Shown one piece after another: positions 6,178-14,262 of a DNA stretch of 14,909 nucleotides. Every line of letters begins with the position of its first letter. Positions within the stretch are counted from its first letter, which is position 1. The translations under genes were made by a program, and so were the position numbers. The notes beneath the pieces were generated by a model. The model saw nothing but the letters and a program-made list of their open reading frames with translations, had not been told where the DNA came from and did no database searches. This DNA is from Deltaproteobacteria bacterium (GTDB taxonomy: Bacteria; Desulfobacterota; Desulfarculia; Desulfarculales; Desulfarculaceae). The stretch spans positions 1 to 14,909 of the forward strand of contig JAHLLK010000178.1 in the NCBI GenBank assembly GCA_020444165.1. Reading direction: 5' to 3'.

Positions 6178-6774
6178 TTGGCTACCGAAAAGCTAGACAC
6201 CGCCACCAGGCGTGAACAAATTGCAGAGGCCGCCCTGGCTTTGATATCAGAGAAAGGTATGCAAGGGTTGGCGATTGCTTCCCTGGCTCGCAGAGTGGGG
6301 CTTGTCAACTCAGCTTTATATCGGCATTTCAATGGAAAAGATGAAGTTCTGGACGCGATGCTCGATTTGATAAGTGATCGTCTGATGACCAATGTAAAAG
6401 CAGTACGACGGGAGTCAGCCCCTCCTTTGGATCAACTGAGACAGCTGTTGATGCGACATATACGCTTGATCAGAGAAAACCAAGCTCTTCCACGCATCGT
6501 GTTCTCTGAAGAGATATACTCCGGAAAGCCAGAAAGAAGAACTAAACTATTTAATATCATTAGCAGATATCTGACCAATGTCAGTGATATTTTCTCTGAA
6601 GGCCAAAAAAATGGGACTATCAGGCCAGACACTGACCCTTTGGTACTAGCAGTCATGTTTTTAGGTTTGATACAACCCGCAGCAATTCTGTGGCATTTAA
6701 GCAACAATAAATTTGACGTCACCAAACAGGCTGAAAAGGCATGGGGAATTTTTGCCGATGGTCTGAGCCGGTAA
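6178..6774 (+). CDS. TetR-family repressor of the export operon (CecR/YbiH-like)
   Basis: This 198-residue TetR/AcrR repressor has an N-terminal helix-turn-helix (about 10-55) with ASLARRVGLVNSALYRHF (34-51), the classic TetR recognition region ending in YRHF and followed by KDEVL. A helical ligand-binding and dimerisation domain follows (about 60-198). The frame begins at TTG 6166, but that codon lies within ten or so bases of the predicted transcript start. TTG 6178, with GGAGAG (6168-6173) four bases upstream, is the better start; no ATG exists near the 5' end. The gene order tetR, adaptor, ATPases, two permeases equals the E. coli cecR-ybhGFSR locus, so the protein is the likely counterpart of CecR. 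Operators at 6150 and 6792 flank the gene. The inducing compound cannot be told from the sequence. Confidence 0.9.
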   Translation: MATEKLDTATRREQIAEAALALISEKGMQGLAIASLARRVGLVNSALYRHFNGKDEVLDAMLDLISDRLMTNVKAVRRESAPPLDQLRQLLMRHIRLIRENQALPRIVFSEEIYSGKPERRTKLFNIISRYLTNVSDIFSEGQKNGTIRPDTDPLVLAVMFLGLIQPAAILWHLSNNKFDVTKQAEKAWGIFADGLSR

Positions 6775-6788
6775 TCTTTTTTGCGCTC

Positions 6789-6810
6789 AATGTGAATCTA
6801 TTTTCACATT
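6789..6810. promoter_or_regulatory. TetR operator 2 (AATGTGAA-N6-TTCACATT)
   Basis: A 22-base perfect palindrome with eight-base arms lies in the 53-base gap between tetR and the membrane-fusion-protein gene. Its 16-base core GTGAATCTATTTTCAC differs from operator 1 at two positions, both in the spacer. No clear -10/-35 pair was found around it, although TTGCGC at 6781-6786 could be a weak -35. It may control an internal promoter or act with operator 1. Confidence 0.78.
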
Positions 6811-6827
6811 AACAGGGGTATTAAGTA

Positions 6828-7817
6828 ATGCGTAAGAACCTCGTTGCTACGATTCTAGTCATAATATTTGCGTCTGGAGCAGGGTATTGGTACTGGCAAA
6901 CCCGTCCTGAACCAAACAGTGAGGCTATCCTTGTTTCTGGAAACATAGAGGTCACTGAGGTTCAGGTAAGTTTCAGAATACCGGGTAGAACCGCCGTTAG
7001 ATTAGTTTCAGAAGGTGAAAGGATTATGAAGGGCCAGCCTGTGGCTCGCCTCGACGAAGAAGAATATTCTCGAGAGGTCGCTTTGAGCGCTGCTGAGTTG
7101 GCAGCGGCAAAAGCCTTGCTAGCTGAGCTCCTAGCTGGTTCGCGTCCACAAGAAATAGAAACCGCAAAGGCAATCGTTAGCCGAGCCAAAGCTGAAGAAA
7201 AAAGGTGGCAAGCGGAATATAAACGTCAAGAAAATTTATTTCGCAAAAATGTAATACCAGCCAGAGATTTTGAAATAGCACAAACGGCTCACCAAACAGC
7301 CAGGGAGAAGTTACGCGAAGCACAAGAGCATTTAAAATTAGTTAAGGAGGGACCGAGGAAGGAAGCTATTGCGCATGCGCAAGCTCAGGCTGAACGTGCC
7401 AAGGAAGCGTTGGCTCTTGCTAAGACACGACTTGGCTTCACTATCCTTAAATCTCCTCTTGATGGTGTGGTTTTGAGTGAGCATATCGAATCCGGTGAAT
7501 ACGTCTATCCCGGAACTCCTGTGGTTACTGTGGGCAGGCTAGATAAGGTTTGGTTAAGAGCTTACATCAACGAAACGGATTTAGGGAGAATCAAGATAAA
7601 TCAAGAGGTACAGGTTACGATAGATACATATCCAGATAAGGTTTATAGAGGTAAAATTTCATTTATATCTCAAGAAGCAGAATTCACACCTAAAAACGTA
7701 CAGACTCAAGCAGAGCGCGTAAAACTAGTCTATCGGATAAAAGTTGACATTCCTAATCCCAGGCAAGAATTAAAGCCGGGAATGCCTGCTGACGGCAAAA
7801 TAATTACCACCCGATAA
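6828..7817 (+). CDS. ybhG: HlyD-family membrane fusion protein (YbhG-like)
   Basis: This 329-residue periplasmic adaptor links the inner-membrane ABC transporter to an outer-membrane channel. One N-terminal membrane helix (about 5-23) anchors it. The first lipoyl half-motif (about 36-76) includes VSFRIPGRTAVRLVSEGERI. A long, Ala/Glu/Lys-rich coiled-coil hairpin (about 77-202) follows, then the second lipoyl half (about 203-240, FTILKSPLDGVVLSEHI) and a beta-barrel region with YINETDLGRI. The C-terminal EFTPKNVQTQAERVKLVYRI block is typical of the YbhG/YhiI branch. AGGGG at 6814-6818 is nine bases before the ATG. It is the first structural gene of the pump operon, behind operator 2. The transported substrate is unknown; E. 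coli YbhG belongs to a locus linked with drug or ion tolerance. Confidence 0.93.
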   Translation: MRKNLVATILVIIFASGAGYWYWQTRPEPNSEAILVSGNIEVTEVQVSFRIPGRTAVRLVSEGERIMKGQPVARLDEEEYSREVALSAAELAAAKALLAELLAGSRPQEIETAKAIVSRAKAEEKRWQAEYKRQENLFRKNVIPARDFEIAQTAHQTAREKLREAQEHLKLVKEGPRKEAIAHAQAQAERAKEALALAKTRLGFTILKSPLDGVVLSEHIESGEYVYPGTPVVTVGRLDKVWLRAYINETDLGRIKINQEVQVTIDTYPDKVYRGKISFISQEAEFTPKNVQTQAERVKLVYRIKVDIPNPRQELKPGMPADGKIITTR

Positions 7818-7834
7818 TTAGGTTGAAGAATAAG

Positions 7835-8776
7835 ATGGAAGCTATCAAAAGTAATCATTTAACAAAAAGGTTTGAAAATACGGTAGCAGTTAATGAACTT
7901 AGCTTTAGCGTGAAAGAAGGTGAAATATTTGGCTTGGTAGGCCCGGATGGTGCAGGTAAAACAACGACAATGCGGCTTCTAACATCTGTAATGGACCCAA
8001 CCTCTGGAGATGCCTGGATAGCAGGCCATCATGTGACTAAAAAGGCCGAAATGGTTAAAGAAAGCATAGGTTACATGAGCCAGAGATTTGGTTTATATCC
8101 TGATCTTTCAGTAATGGAAAACATCCTTTTCTATGCAAATATTTACCAGGTTCCTCGTAAAGGTAGACTAGATAAAATTGAGGAATTATTATCTTTCAGT
8201 AACCTTACACCGTTCAAGCGACGTTTAGCAGGCAACCTTTCAGGAGGGATGAAGCAAAAATTAGGGCTTGCGTGTGCTCTAATCCACAAGCCTAAAGTCC
8301 TATTTTTAGATGAACCCACCAATGGTGTTGATCCTTCTTCACGCCGTGATTTTTGGCGTATTCTATACCAATTGTTACGCGAGAAGGTCACTATATTTCT
8401 TTCTACGGCCTACTTGGATGAAGCGGAGCGCTGCAATCGGGTAGCCCTCATGGATAAAGGCCATCTGCTTGCCATCGGCACTCCAGATGAAGTTAAAAAA
8501 TTGATGAAAGGTAAAATAATTGAGTTTAGAGTCCCTCAGCCACGACAGACTACCACATTATTGCGTGAAAAATTGCCGGGTCACTCAGTTGGCCTTTTTG
8601 GTGATCGCGTTCATATAGTTTCATTTCACCCTGATGAAAGTATAGCAACTGCAAAAAAGATACTTAGCGAAAACAATTTCAAAGTTGATAGTGTAAAAAT
8701 CGTAACTCCTGCTCTAGAAGATGTATTTGTGTCAATGCTCTCAACCCAAGCAGAGGCATCGAATGGAAACAAATAA
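7835..8776 (+). CDS. ABC transporter ATPase, equals N-terminal half of YbhF
   Basis: This 313-residue ABC ATPase powers the ABC-2-type exporter. Walker A is GPDGAGKTT (36-44), the Q-loop is Q83 (MSQRFGLYPDLS), the signature is LSGGMKQKL (135-143), and Walker B is VLFLDEP with D159 and E160. The switch histidine expected after Walker B is replaced by Ala: STAYLDEAE, A192. The GPDGAGK form of Walker A is characteristic of the first ATPase half of E. coli YbhF, which is one double-length polypeptide; here the halves are separate genes. A frame opens at TTG 7823, only five bases after the ybhG stop. ATG 7835 is chosen, although neither start has a strong ribosome-binding site. Its C-terminus overlaps the next gene by 14 bases. 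It likely pairs with the second ATPase as a heterodimer. Confidence 0.93.
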   Translation: MEAIKSNHLTKRFENTVAVNELSFSVKEGEIFGLVGPDGAGKTTTMRLLTSVMDPTSGDAWIAGHHVTKKAEMVKESIGYMSQRFGLYPDLSVMENILFYANIYQVPRKGRLDKIEELLSFSNLTPFKRRLAGNLSGGMKQKLGLACALIHKPKVLFLDEPTNGVDPSSRRDFWRILYQLLREKVTIFLSTAYLDEAERCNRVALMDKGHLLAIGTPDEVKKLMKGKIIEFRVPQPRQTTTLLREKLPGHSVGLFGDRVHIVSFHPDESIATAKKILSENNFKVDSVKIVTPALEDVFVSMLSTQAEASNGNK

Positions 8777-9743
8777 TACACATAACAATACCGCTGTTTT
8801 CGTGACAAACCTAGAAAAACGCTTTGGCAATTTCATAGCAGTTAACAAAATCAACTTAGAAGTTTATTCTGGAGAAATATTTGGCTTTTTGGGGCCTAAT
8901 GGGGCTGGGAAGTCAACTACCATCAGAATGTTATGTGGTATTTTAGAACCGACTGACGGCTTTGGCAAAGTAGCTGACTTCGACATTCGAAGCGAACAGG
9001 AAAAAATTAAATCTCATATTGGTTATATGAGTCAAAAATTTTCACTCTACGAAGACCTTACAGTAGAGGAAAACATCGACTTCTACAGCGGTATTTATCG
9101 CATCCCCTCTCACCTAAGGAACAAGCGCAAAGATTGGGTCTTGGAGATGGCAGGGCTTCGGGAACATCGTAAATCTTTAACTAAGATACTATCTGGTGGC
9201 TGGAAACAAAGGCTGTCTTTAGGCTGCGCGATCTTGCATGAGCCACCAATCATCTTTTTAGATGAACCAACATCCGGCGTAGACCCCGTCAGCCGTCGTC
9301 AGTTTTGGGATCTTATTTATGAATTAGCCGGTAAGGGTGTAACCATTTTCGTGACAACACATTATATGGATGAGGCGGAATATTGTGATCGCATAGCTCT
9401 AATATATCGCGGTGAATTAATTGCACTGGGTTCTCCGGAAATCCTCAAAAATGAAAAGATGAAAGAAGATGTTCTTTCTGTTGTATGTAGTCGGCCACAA
9501 GATGCGATGGAAGGTATTGAAAAGCTTTCCGGTATCAAAGAGGTAGCTCTTTTTGGTAAAGGTTTGCATGTAGTGGTGAATAATGGCAAAAAGGCTATTT
9601 CCTTTTTATCTAGTTTTCTAAATGAAAATGGCTATATCGTTGACCAAATTGAGATTATTACTCCATCGATGGAGGACGTTTTTGTTTCGCTCGTTGAAGC
9701 TCGTGACCGAGAGAGCCTTTCCCAAGTAGAGGTCACTCAATGA
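8763..9743 (+). CDS. ABC transporter ATPase, equals C-terminal half of YbhF
   Basis: This 326-residue ABC ATPase is the second nucleotide-binding subunit of the exporter. Walker A is GPNGAGKST (44-52), the Q-loop is Q91 (MSQKFSLYEDLT), the signature is LSGGWKQRL (143-151), Walker B is IIFLDEP with D167 and E168, and the switch histidine H200 (TTHYMDEAE) is intact. The C-terminal stretch ending EDVFVSLVEA matches the end of the first ATPase (EDVFVSMLS), showing the two are paralogues. The frame is open further upstream, but AGAGG at 8752-8756 is six bases before ATG 8763, which gives a 14-base overlap with the preceding gene. Its TGA overlaps the start of the permease gene (ATGA at 9740-9743). 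These overlaps indicate tight translational coupling and fixed subunit ratios. Confidence 0.93.
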   Translation: METNNTHNNTAVFVTNLEKRFGNFIAVNKINLEVYSGEIFGFLGPNGAGKSTTIRMLCGILEPTDGFGKVADFDIRSEQEKIKSHIGYMSQKFSLYEDLTVEENIDFYSGIYRIPSHLRNKRKDWVLEMAGLREHRKSLTKILSGGWKQRLSLGCAILHEPPIIFLDEPTSGVDPVSRRQFWDLIYELAGKGVTIFVTTHYMDEAEYCDRIALIYRGELIALGSPEILKNEKMKEDVLSVVCSRPQDAMEGIEKLSGIKEVALFGKGLHVVVNNGKKAISFLSSFLNENGYIVDQIEIITPSMEDVFVSLVEARDRESLSQVEVTQ

Positions 9744-10873
9744 GGCTTAGCCGCATCATAGCAATTGCGCACAAAGAATTTATTCATGTCCTGCGCGACC
9801 CTCGTAGTCTAGGCATGGCTGTCGCTATTCCTATGTTATTGCTCGTCTTGTTTGGTTATGCCCTTACACTTGATGTTGATAAAGTTCCAATCGTTTTTTG
9901 GGATCAAAGCCATTCAGTGGACAGCAGGGAATTCATAAGTAGATTTGTTGCATCCCCTTACTTTACTGTAAAAGAATCAGTAGATAATTATGCTAATCTT
10001 GAGCACGCCATTGATACAGGTGATGTATTGATGGCAGCTGTGATCCCTTCAGATTTCCCTAGGCAATCTCACAGCAGCAATCAGGCCTTTGTCCAGCTAG
10101 TGTTAGATGGCAGCGACTCTAATACCGCAACGATAGCTTTGGGTTACGCTGAAGGTGTGGTGCAAGCCTACTCTCGTCAAATAAACACTATAAAATATCA
10201 GCGACTTGGAGGACGCACAGTAACCAGCCCTGTTGACTTAAGGCCTAGGGTTTGGTTCAACCCTGACCTGGAATCCAAGAATTACATTATTCCTGGCCTT
10301 ATCGCTGTAATTATGATGGTTATAGCGGCACTGCTGACCTCTTTGACCGTTGCTAGAGAATGGGAAAGAGGGACTATGGAGCAGTTAGTTTCAACCCCTG
10401 TGAAGGGACCAGAGCTGATCTTAGGTAAGTTCCTTCCTTATTTCATAATTGGCATGGTGGATGTAATTCTGGCTGTCCTTATGGGCGAGTTCCTTTTCCA
10501 GGTACCATTACGAGGCAGCCCAGCACTACTATTCTCAATAGCGGCTGTTTTTCTCGGGGGGGCTCTTTCGCTAGGCCTGCTTATCAGCATAATCACAAAA
10601 AGCCAATTATTAGCCAGCCAATTAGCTATGGTACTGACTTTTCTCCCCTCATTTTTATTATCAGGATTCATGTACGCCATAAGCAATATGCCTAAGGCAA
10701 TTCAGCTTATAACTCATCTTGTTCCTGCAAGCTATTTTGTAACAATATTAAAAGGAATATATTTGAAAGGAATCGGTTTGGAAATATTAATTTATGAAGC
10801 GTCGCTTTTAACGATATTTGGAGGCGCTATGCTTCTAATATCTATCTTTAAATTCAAAAAGAAGTTAGCGTAG
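9740..10873 (+). CDS. ybhS: ABC-2-type permease (YbhS-like)
   Basis: This 377-residue inner-membrane permease of the ABC-2 exporter class matches the length of E. coli YbhS. The cytoplasmic start KEFIHVLRDPRS (12-23) leads into the first helix (about 25-43). A large periplasmic domain (about 45-180) contains the conserved DGSDSNTA (123-130) and WFNPDLESKNYIIPG. Five more helices follow from about 182, including the coupling segment REWERGTMEQLVSTPV (206-221) and the LLSGFMYAISNMP block (306-318). Its ATG overlaps the stop of the second ATPase and AGAGG lies at 9728-9732. It is a paralogue of the next gene, and the two should form a heterodimeric channel. Confidence 0.93.
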   Translation: MRLSRIIAIAHKEFIHVLRDPRSLGMAVAIPMLLLVLFGYALTLDVDKVPIVFWDQSHSVDSREFISRFVASPYFTVKESVDNYANLEHAIDTGDVLMAAVIPSDFPRQSHSSNQAFVQLVLDGSDSNTATIALGYAEGVVQAYSRQINTIKYQRLGGRTVTSPVDLRPRVWFNPDLESKNYIIPGLIAVIMMVIAALLTSLTVAREWERGTMEQLVSTPVKGPELILGKFLPYFIIGMVDVILAVLMGEFLFQVPLRGSPALLFSIAAVFLGGALSLGLLISIITKSQLLASQLAMVLTFLPSFLLSGFMYAISNMPKAIQLITHLVPASYFVTILKGIYLKGIGLEILIYEASLLTIFGGAMLLISIFKFKKKLA

Positions 10874-10875
10874 CC

Positions 10876-12006
10876 ATGCTAGAGCGAATCAAACATATGC
10901 TCATAAAAGAGTTTATTCAGATATTTCGTGATCCCAAGATGAAGGGCGTGATTTTTTTAATGCCCCTGATCCAAGCCATGGTTTTTGGGTATGCCGTAAC
11001 TACAGATGTGCGAGATGTAAAAATGGCTATCTATGATAGTGATGCTAGCCAACTAAGCAGAGAGCTGACTGCACGTTTTGTTAACTCAGGATACTTTATT
11101 ATTGCCAAGCGAGTTGAGAACAATAACCAGATAAATAAATTAATGGATCAAGGAAGCATCAGGGCTGTTCTAAAAATTAATAAGGGATTCCAAAACGATT
11201 TGGTGAAGGGATTAAAAGTACCCTTACAGCTTATAGTCGATGGCACTGATTCAAATACAGCAGGCATTATATTGAGTTATAGTGCCAAAATAGTTGGTCA
11301 ATTTTCAGATAATATTCTTTTGAAAAAACTTATGCGGTCACCTGTAAAAACATTTAATAGCGGAGGGACTACTCTAGAGACACGGGCTTGGTTTAATGAA
11401 AACCTTGAAAGTAGAAACTTTTATGTACCCGGTGTAATAGCCATCATTGTCATGTTGATAACTCTTATGTTAACAAGCATGGCAATAGTTCGCGAGAAGG
11501 AAATAGGTACCATGGAACAGATAATGGTCACACCCATCTCGCCATTAGAATTCATCCTGGGTAAAACCGTGCCTTTTGCTCTAATCGGATTTGCTGACGT
11601 ATTGTTAATCACTGGTATAGCTGTTTTTTGGTTTGATGTACCTGTACGCGGCAGTATAGCGCTTTTGTTTATAGCTACTGCTTTATACCTCATGACCACC
11701 CTTGGGATCGGTTTGCTTATTTCCACGGTCAGCCAAACTCAGCAACAAGCCATGATGAGCACTTTTTTCTTTTATTTCCCGGCAACACTTCTATCTGGGT
11801 TTATGTTTCCAATAGCAAACATGCCCATAATAATACAATGGCTTACATACTTAAATCCACTACGTTATTTTTTAGTCATCATCAGGGGCATATTCCTTAA
11901 AGGCGTAGGGCCAGATATTTTATGGCCTCAAATGCTTGTCCTTGCAGTAATGGGCCTGGCCACTCTTCTATTAGCTTCTAGCAGATTCCGCAAAACCATA
12001 GCTTAA
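10876..12006 (+). CDS. ybhR: ABC-2-type permease (YbhR-like)
   Basis: This 376-residue permease is the second membrane subunit of the exporter. It shows the same layout as its upstream paralogue: KEFIQIFRDPKM (11-22), a first helix (about 23-41), a large periplasmic domain with DGTDSNTAG (122-130) and WFNENLESRNFYVPG, then five helices with the coupling segment REKEIGTMEQIMVTPI (206-221) and LLSGFMFPIANMP. The gene starts two bases after the ybhS stop and has only a weak ribosome-binding site, consistent with translational coupling. Substrate specificity probably lies in the membrane and periplasmic parts of the two permeases and cannot be read here. Confidence 0.93.
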   Translation: MLERIKHMLIKEFIQIFRDPKMKGVIFLMPLIQAMVFGYAVTTDVRDVKMAIYDSDASQLSRELTARFVNSGYFIIAKRVENNNQINKLMDQGSIRAVLKINKGFQNDLVKGLKVPLQLIVDGTDSNTAGIILSYSAKIVGQFSDNILLKKLMRSPVKTFNSGGTTLETRAWFNENLESRNFYVPGVIAIIVMLITLMLTSMAIVREKEIGTMEQIMVTPISPLEFILGKTVPFALIGFADVLLITGIAVFWFDVPVRGSIALLFIATALYLMTTLGIGLLISTVSQTQQQAMMSTFFFYFPATLLSGFMFPIANMPIIIQWLTYLNPLRYFLVIIRGIFLKGVGPDILWPQMLVLAVMGLATLLLASSRFRKTIA

Positions 12007-12025
12007 CCGTACCTTGGAGCCAACC

Positions 12026-13387
12026 ATGTTATCTTATATAAAAACAAGTTCACCAAGTAAGCACATTATTATCTTAGTATTTCTTCTATGCATACTAATT
12101 AATGCCGCTAGTTCCGCTGCTGAGAAGCCAATAAAAATAGACCATGAGAATGCGGCTCTCACCTTGACAGAGTGTGTCAGGATTTCTTTGAAAAATAATC
12201 CTGTAATGCGGATTGGAAAAGAAGGCGTATTTTCAGCAGGCGAAGAAATCGGCGAAATGAAAGCCCCTTATTATCCAGAAATAAGTTTGCAGTCTGGCTT
12301 TAAAAGATGGCAAACCCATGCTTTTCTCCCTAGTGGCCTATCACGGCCGGACATACCTACAGTAATCGGGCCGACCGATGATTGGAGCGCTGGCCTACAG
12401 GCCCGGCTTCTACTATTCGACAGCGGCCTTCGCAAAGCAAGGTTGGAAAGGTCCAAGGCTAAATTTGGTGAGGCGCAGGAAGACAACCAAAGATTGCGTC
12501 AAGAGCTGATTCTTAGTGTGCATAAGAGTTTTTTTGCCTTAGAGGCTGCATACCAAGCTGATTCTGTGTCAAGACGGAGCTTAGAAAGGGCTAATGAACA
12601 TTTACGTCTAGCGAAAATTCGCCATGATGCTGGAGCTGTCCCCCAGGCTGACGTCATTAAGGCAAAGGTTCAAGTGGCTCAAGCCGAGCTTTCGTTGGTC
12701 CGAGCAAAAAACATGGTCCGTATAGCCCAGGGTGGTCTTAACACGGCTATGGGCCTGTCTGTGGGCAGGCCAACAAGAGTAAGGCCTGAATCGGCCAAAC
12801 TAATTTTTGAGCCTCAGGTAGATTTGACACTGATGCTTAAGCAAGCAGAGCAACAACGGCCAGTAGTAAAAGCCGCTGTCCAGCGCATTATTGCGGCTGA
12901 ACAGAATGTTAATGCAGCTGAAAGTAAATGGGGTCCTGTTATACGGGCAGAAGGCGGCTATGGTTGGCGTGATGATGAATTAGCTCCCCATGATGAGGCA
13001 TGGTCAGCAGGCATTGTTTTAGAACTCCCCATATTTACAGGCTTTGCAAGAACGCATGGTGTAGCAAAAAACCGTGCAGAGCTTCGAAGAGCCGAAGCTG
13101 ACCGAGATCGGGTAATAAACCAAGTGCGAGAAGAGGTCTGGGCATCTATTAGTAATTTACGAGAGGCCAAAGAGGCGGTACAAGCTGCACGGGTTCTCGT
13201 GGTAGAAGCAAATGAAGATTTGCGTACTAGTCGTGAACGTTATTCTGTTGGGGCTGGGACTATAACTGACTTAATTGATTCCGAAACTTCTTTAGCAAAG
13301 GCTGAAGGAAATGCTGTGGAGGCTAAATGGAATCTCCACACTGCTGATTCTCAGCTTAAATACTCACTTGGCAAGCTAACGCAATAA
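12026..13387 (+). CDS. TolC-family outer-membrane efflux protein
   Basis: This 453-residue outer-membrane factor completes the tripartite pump. The N-terminus has a long signal peptide: a basic/polar start, a hydrophobic core (about 13-26), and probable cleavage after A31 or A32 in NAASSAAEK. The mature part has two OEP repeats of long helices, visible as ALTLTECVRISLKNNP (44-59), the region from LRLAKIRHDAGAVPQADVIK onward, and in the second repeat LRTSRERYSVGAGTITDLID near the C-terminus. The frame opens at TTG 12014, but GGAG at 12016-12019 is six bases before ATG 12026, which also gives a proper signal peptide. It lies 19 bases after ybhR. The E. coli ybhGFSR locus has no such gene, so this operon brings its own channel. 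Confidence 0.92.
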   Translation: MLSYIKTSSPSKHIIILVFLLCILINAASSAAEKPIKIDHENAALTLTECVRISLKNNPVMRIGKEGVFSAGEEIGEMKAPYYPEISLQSGFKRWQTHAFLPSGLSRPDIPTVIGPTDDWSAGLQARLLLFDSGLRKARLERSKAKFGEAQEDNQRLRQELILSVHKSFFALEAAYQADSVSRRSLERANEHLRLAKIRHDAGAVPQADVIKAKVQVAQAELSLVRAKNMVRIAQGGLNTAMGLSVGRPTRVRPESAKLIFEPQVDLTLMLKQAEQQRPVVKAAVQRIIAAEQNVNAAESKWGPVIRAEGGYGWRDDELAPHDEAWSAGIVLELPIFTGFARTHGVAKNRAELRRAEADRDRVINQVREEVWASISNLREAKEAVQAARVLVVEANEDLRTSRERYSVGAGTITDLIDSETSLAKAEGNAVEAKWNLHTADSQLKYSLGKLTQ

Positions 13388-13618
13388 ATGAACATGAAAC
13401 TTAAAACAATAGCCCTATGTATTTCTATTTTAGCTGGGGTACTCGGAGTTTGGCATTTTGAAAAAGCGCTTCCATCTTGGAAAGACGAAAGCTTTCTCAT
13501 GATTGCTACCGATATACTGTTTTTAATTTTGACATTTATTTTGGTGGCTGTGGTGTGCCATTTTATAATTTGGGAATTCGCACTAAAAGAAATAAATGAC
13601 CGCACTATGAACAAATAA
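13388..13618 (+). CDS. Small two-helix membrane protein, function unknown
   Basis: I do not recognise this 76-residue protein. It has two hydrophobic helices (about 6-22 and 37-62) separated by a short polar loop (HFEKALPSWKDESF) and a charged C-terminus, KEINDRTMNK. Its ATG directly abuts the TAA of the outer-membrane-factor gene with no spacer (an in-frame ATG two codons on, at 13394, is an alternative), so it is very likely translated by coupling and belongs to the pump operon. It might be a small accessory subunit of the transporter, but no motif shows this. The absence of its own ribosome-binding site lowers confidence slightly. Confidence 0.65.
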   Translation: MNMKLKTIALCISILAGVLGVWHFEKALPSWKDESFLMIATDILFLILTFILVAVVCHFIIWEFALKEINDRTMNK

Positions 13619-13719
13619 ATGCTGCGGTTTTAGTCAACCAAAGAAATTTGCAACACATCGTAATGCTCCAAAATTAGATTGTTAAAAACATCTTTAAAAT
13701 GATTACATAGCAGATTATT

Positions 13720-13725
13720 TATAAT
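13720..13725 (+). promoter_or_regulatory. Possible -10 box (TATAAT) before the cupin gene
   Basis: A perfect TATAAT lies 40 bases upstream of the cupin start in a 147-base spacer. No acceptable -35 was found at 16-18 bases, so an activator-dependent promoter or a chance match are both possible. Confidence 0.3.
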
Positions 13726-13765
13726 GACATAGCAAGATTTCAACTTAACCTATAAGGAGAGGCCA

Positions 13766-14080
13766 ATGAAGAAAATATCTATATATGTCGACGGCAAATT
13801 TAAAAGTCAGAACTTCAATAGTTTGCTCGTCCATGATTCGCCATATTTCAAAATTATTAATTTCAACTTTGAGCCTGGGCAAGAATTGCCAATACATGCA
13901 CACAACATAGATGGACAGGTTAGCATTTTGGTGCTAGAGGGCGAAGGTGTGTTTTTGGGTGAAGACGCTAGCCTTCCTGCAAAACAGGGCGACATTTTTA
14001 TTTGCGACATTGCCGAACCTCACGGGATAAAGGCCAAAAGTCACTTAAGAGTGATAGTGACCATCGCTCCACCAATTTAA
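13766..14080 (+). CDS. Small cupin-domain protein
   Basis: This 104-residue single-domain cupin forms one small beta-barrel. Cupin motif 1 is visible as G38-x5-H44-x-H46 followed by Q51 where glutamate is usual, then G59. Motif 2 is G75 onward with a histidine at H86 (AEPHGI). Three histidines and Q51 could hold one divalent metal. Small cupins of this class may be metalloenzymes, sugar or amino-acid sensors, or simply metal-binding stress proteins; no specific function can be assigned. AAGGAG at 13754-13759 is six bases before the ATG, which is a strong start. It stands between the export operon and the second hemerythrin gene, with spacers of 147 and 182 bases, so it is probably its own unit or shares one with the hemerythrin. 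Confidence 0.88.
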   Translation: MKKISIYVDGKFKSQNFNSLLVHDSPYFKIINFNFEPGQELPIHAHNIDGQVSILVLEGEGVFLGEDASLPAKQGDIFICDIAEPHGIKAKSHLRVIVTIAPPI

Positions 14081-14098
14081 TTAATATAATTTGGGTAG

Positions 14099-14122
14099 AG
14101 CAATCAACTTTTTAGTTGTGCT
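14099..14122 (+). terminator. Weak bulged stem-loop after cupin gene
   Basis: AGCA (14099-14102) and CAAC (14105-14108) pair with GTTG (14115-14118) and TGCT (14119-14122), with a two-base AT bulge and a TTTTTA loop. No U-tract follows, so it may be a processing or attenuation structure rather than a terminator. A second short inverted repeat, GTTGA-N5-TCAAC, lies at 14140-14154, and a TATAAT at 14159-14164 could serve the next gene. Confidence 0.22.
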
Positions 14123-14262
14123 GCTAATATGCCGGAGAAGTTGAACGGATCAACAAATTATAATTTCACAGAAATCTATCGAGGCGTTTGTGCGTAAACT
14201 ATCTTTATTCCCAGAGGTCATTTGGGATGTTACGTTAACAGCACCTGTACAAGGAGTTAGAG

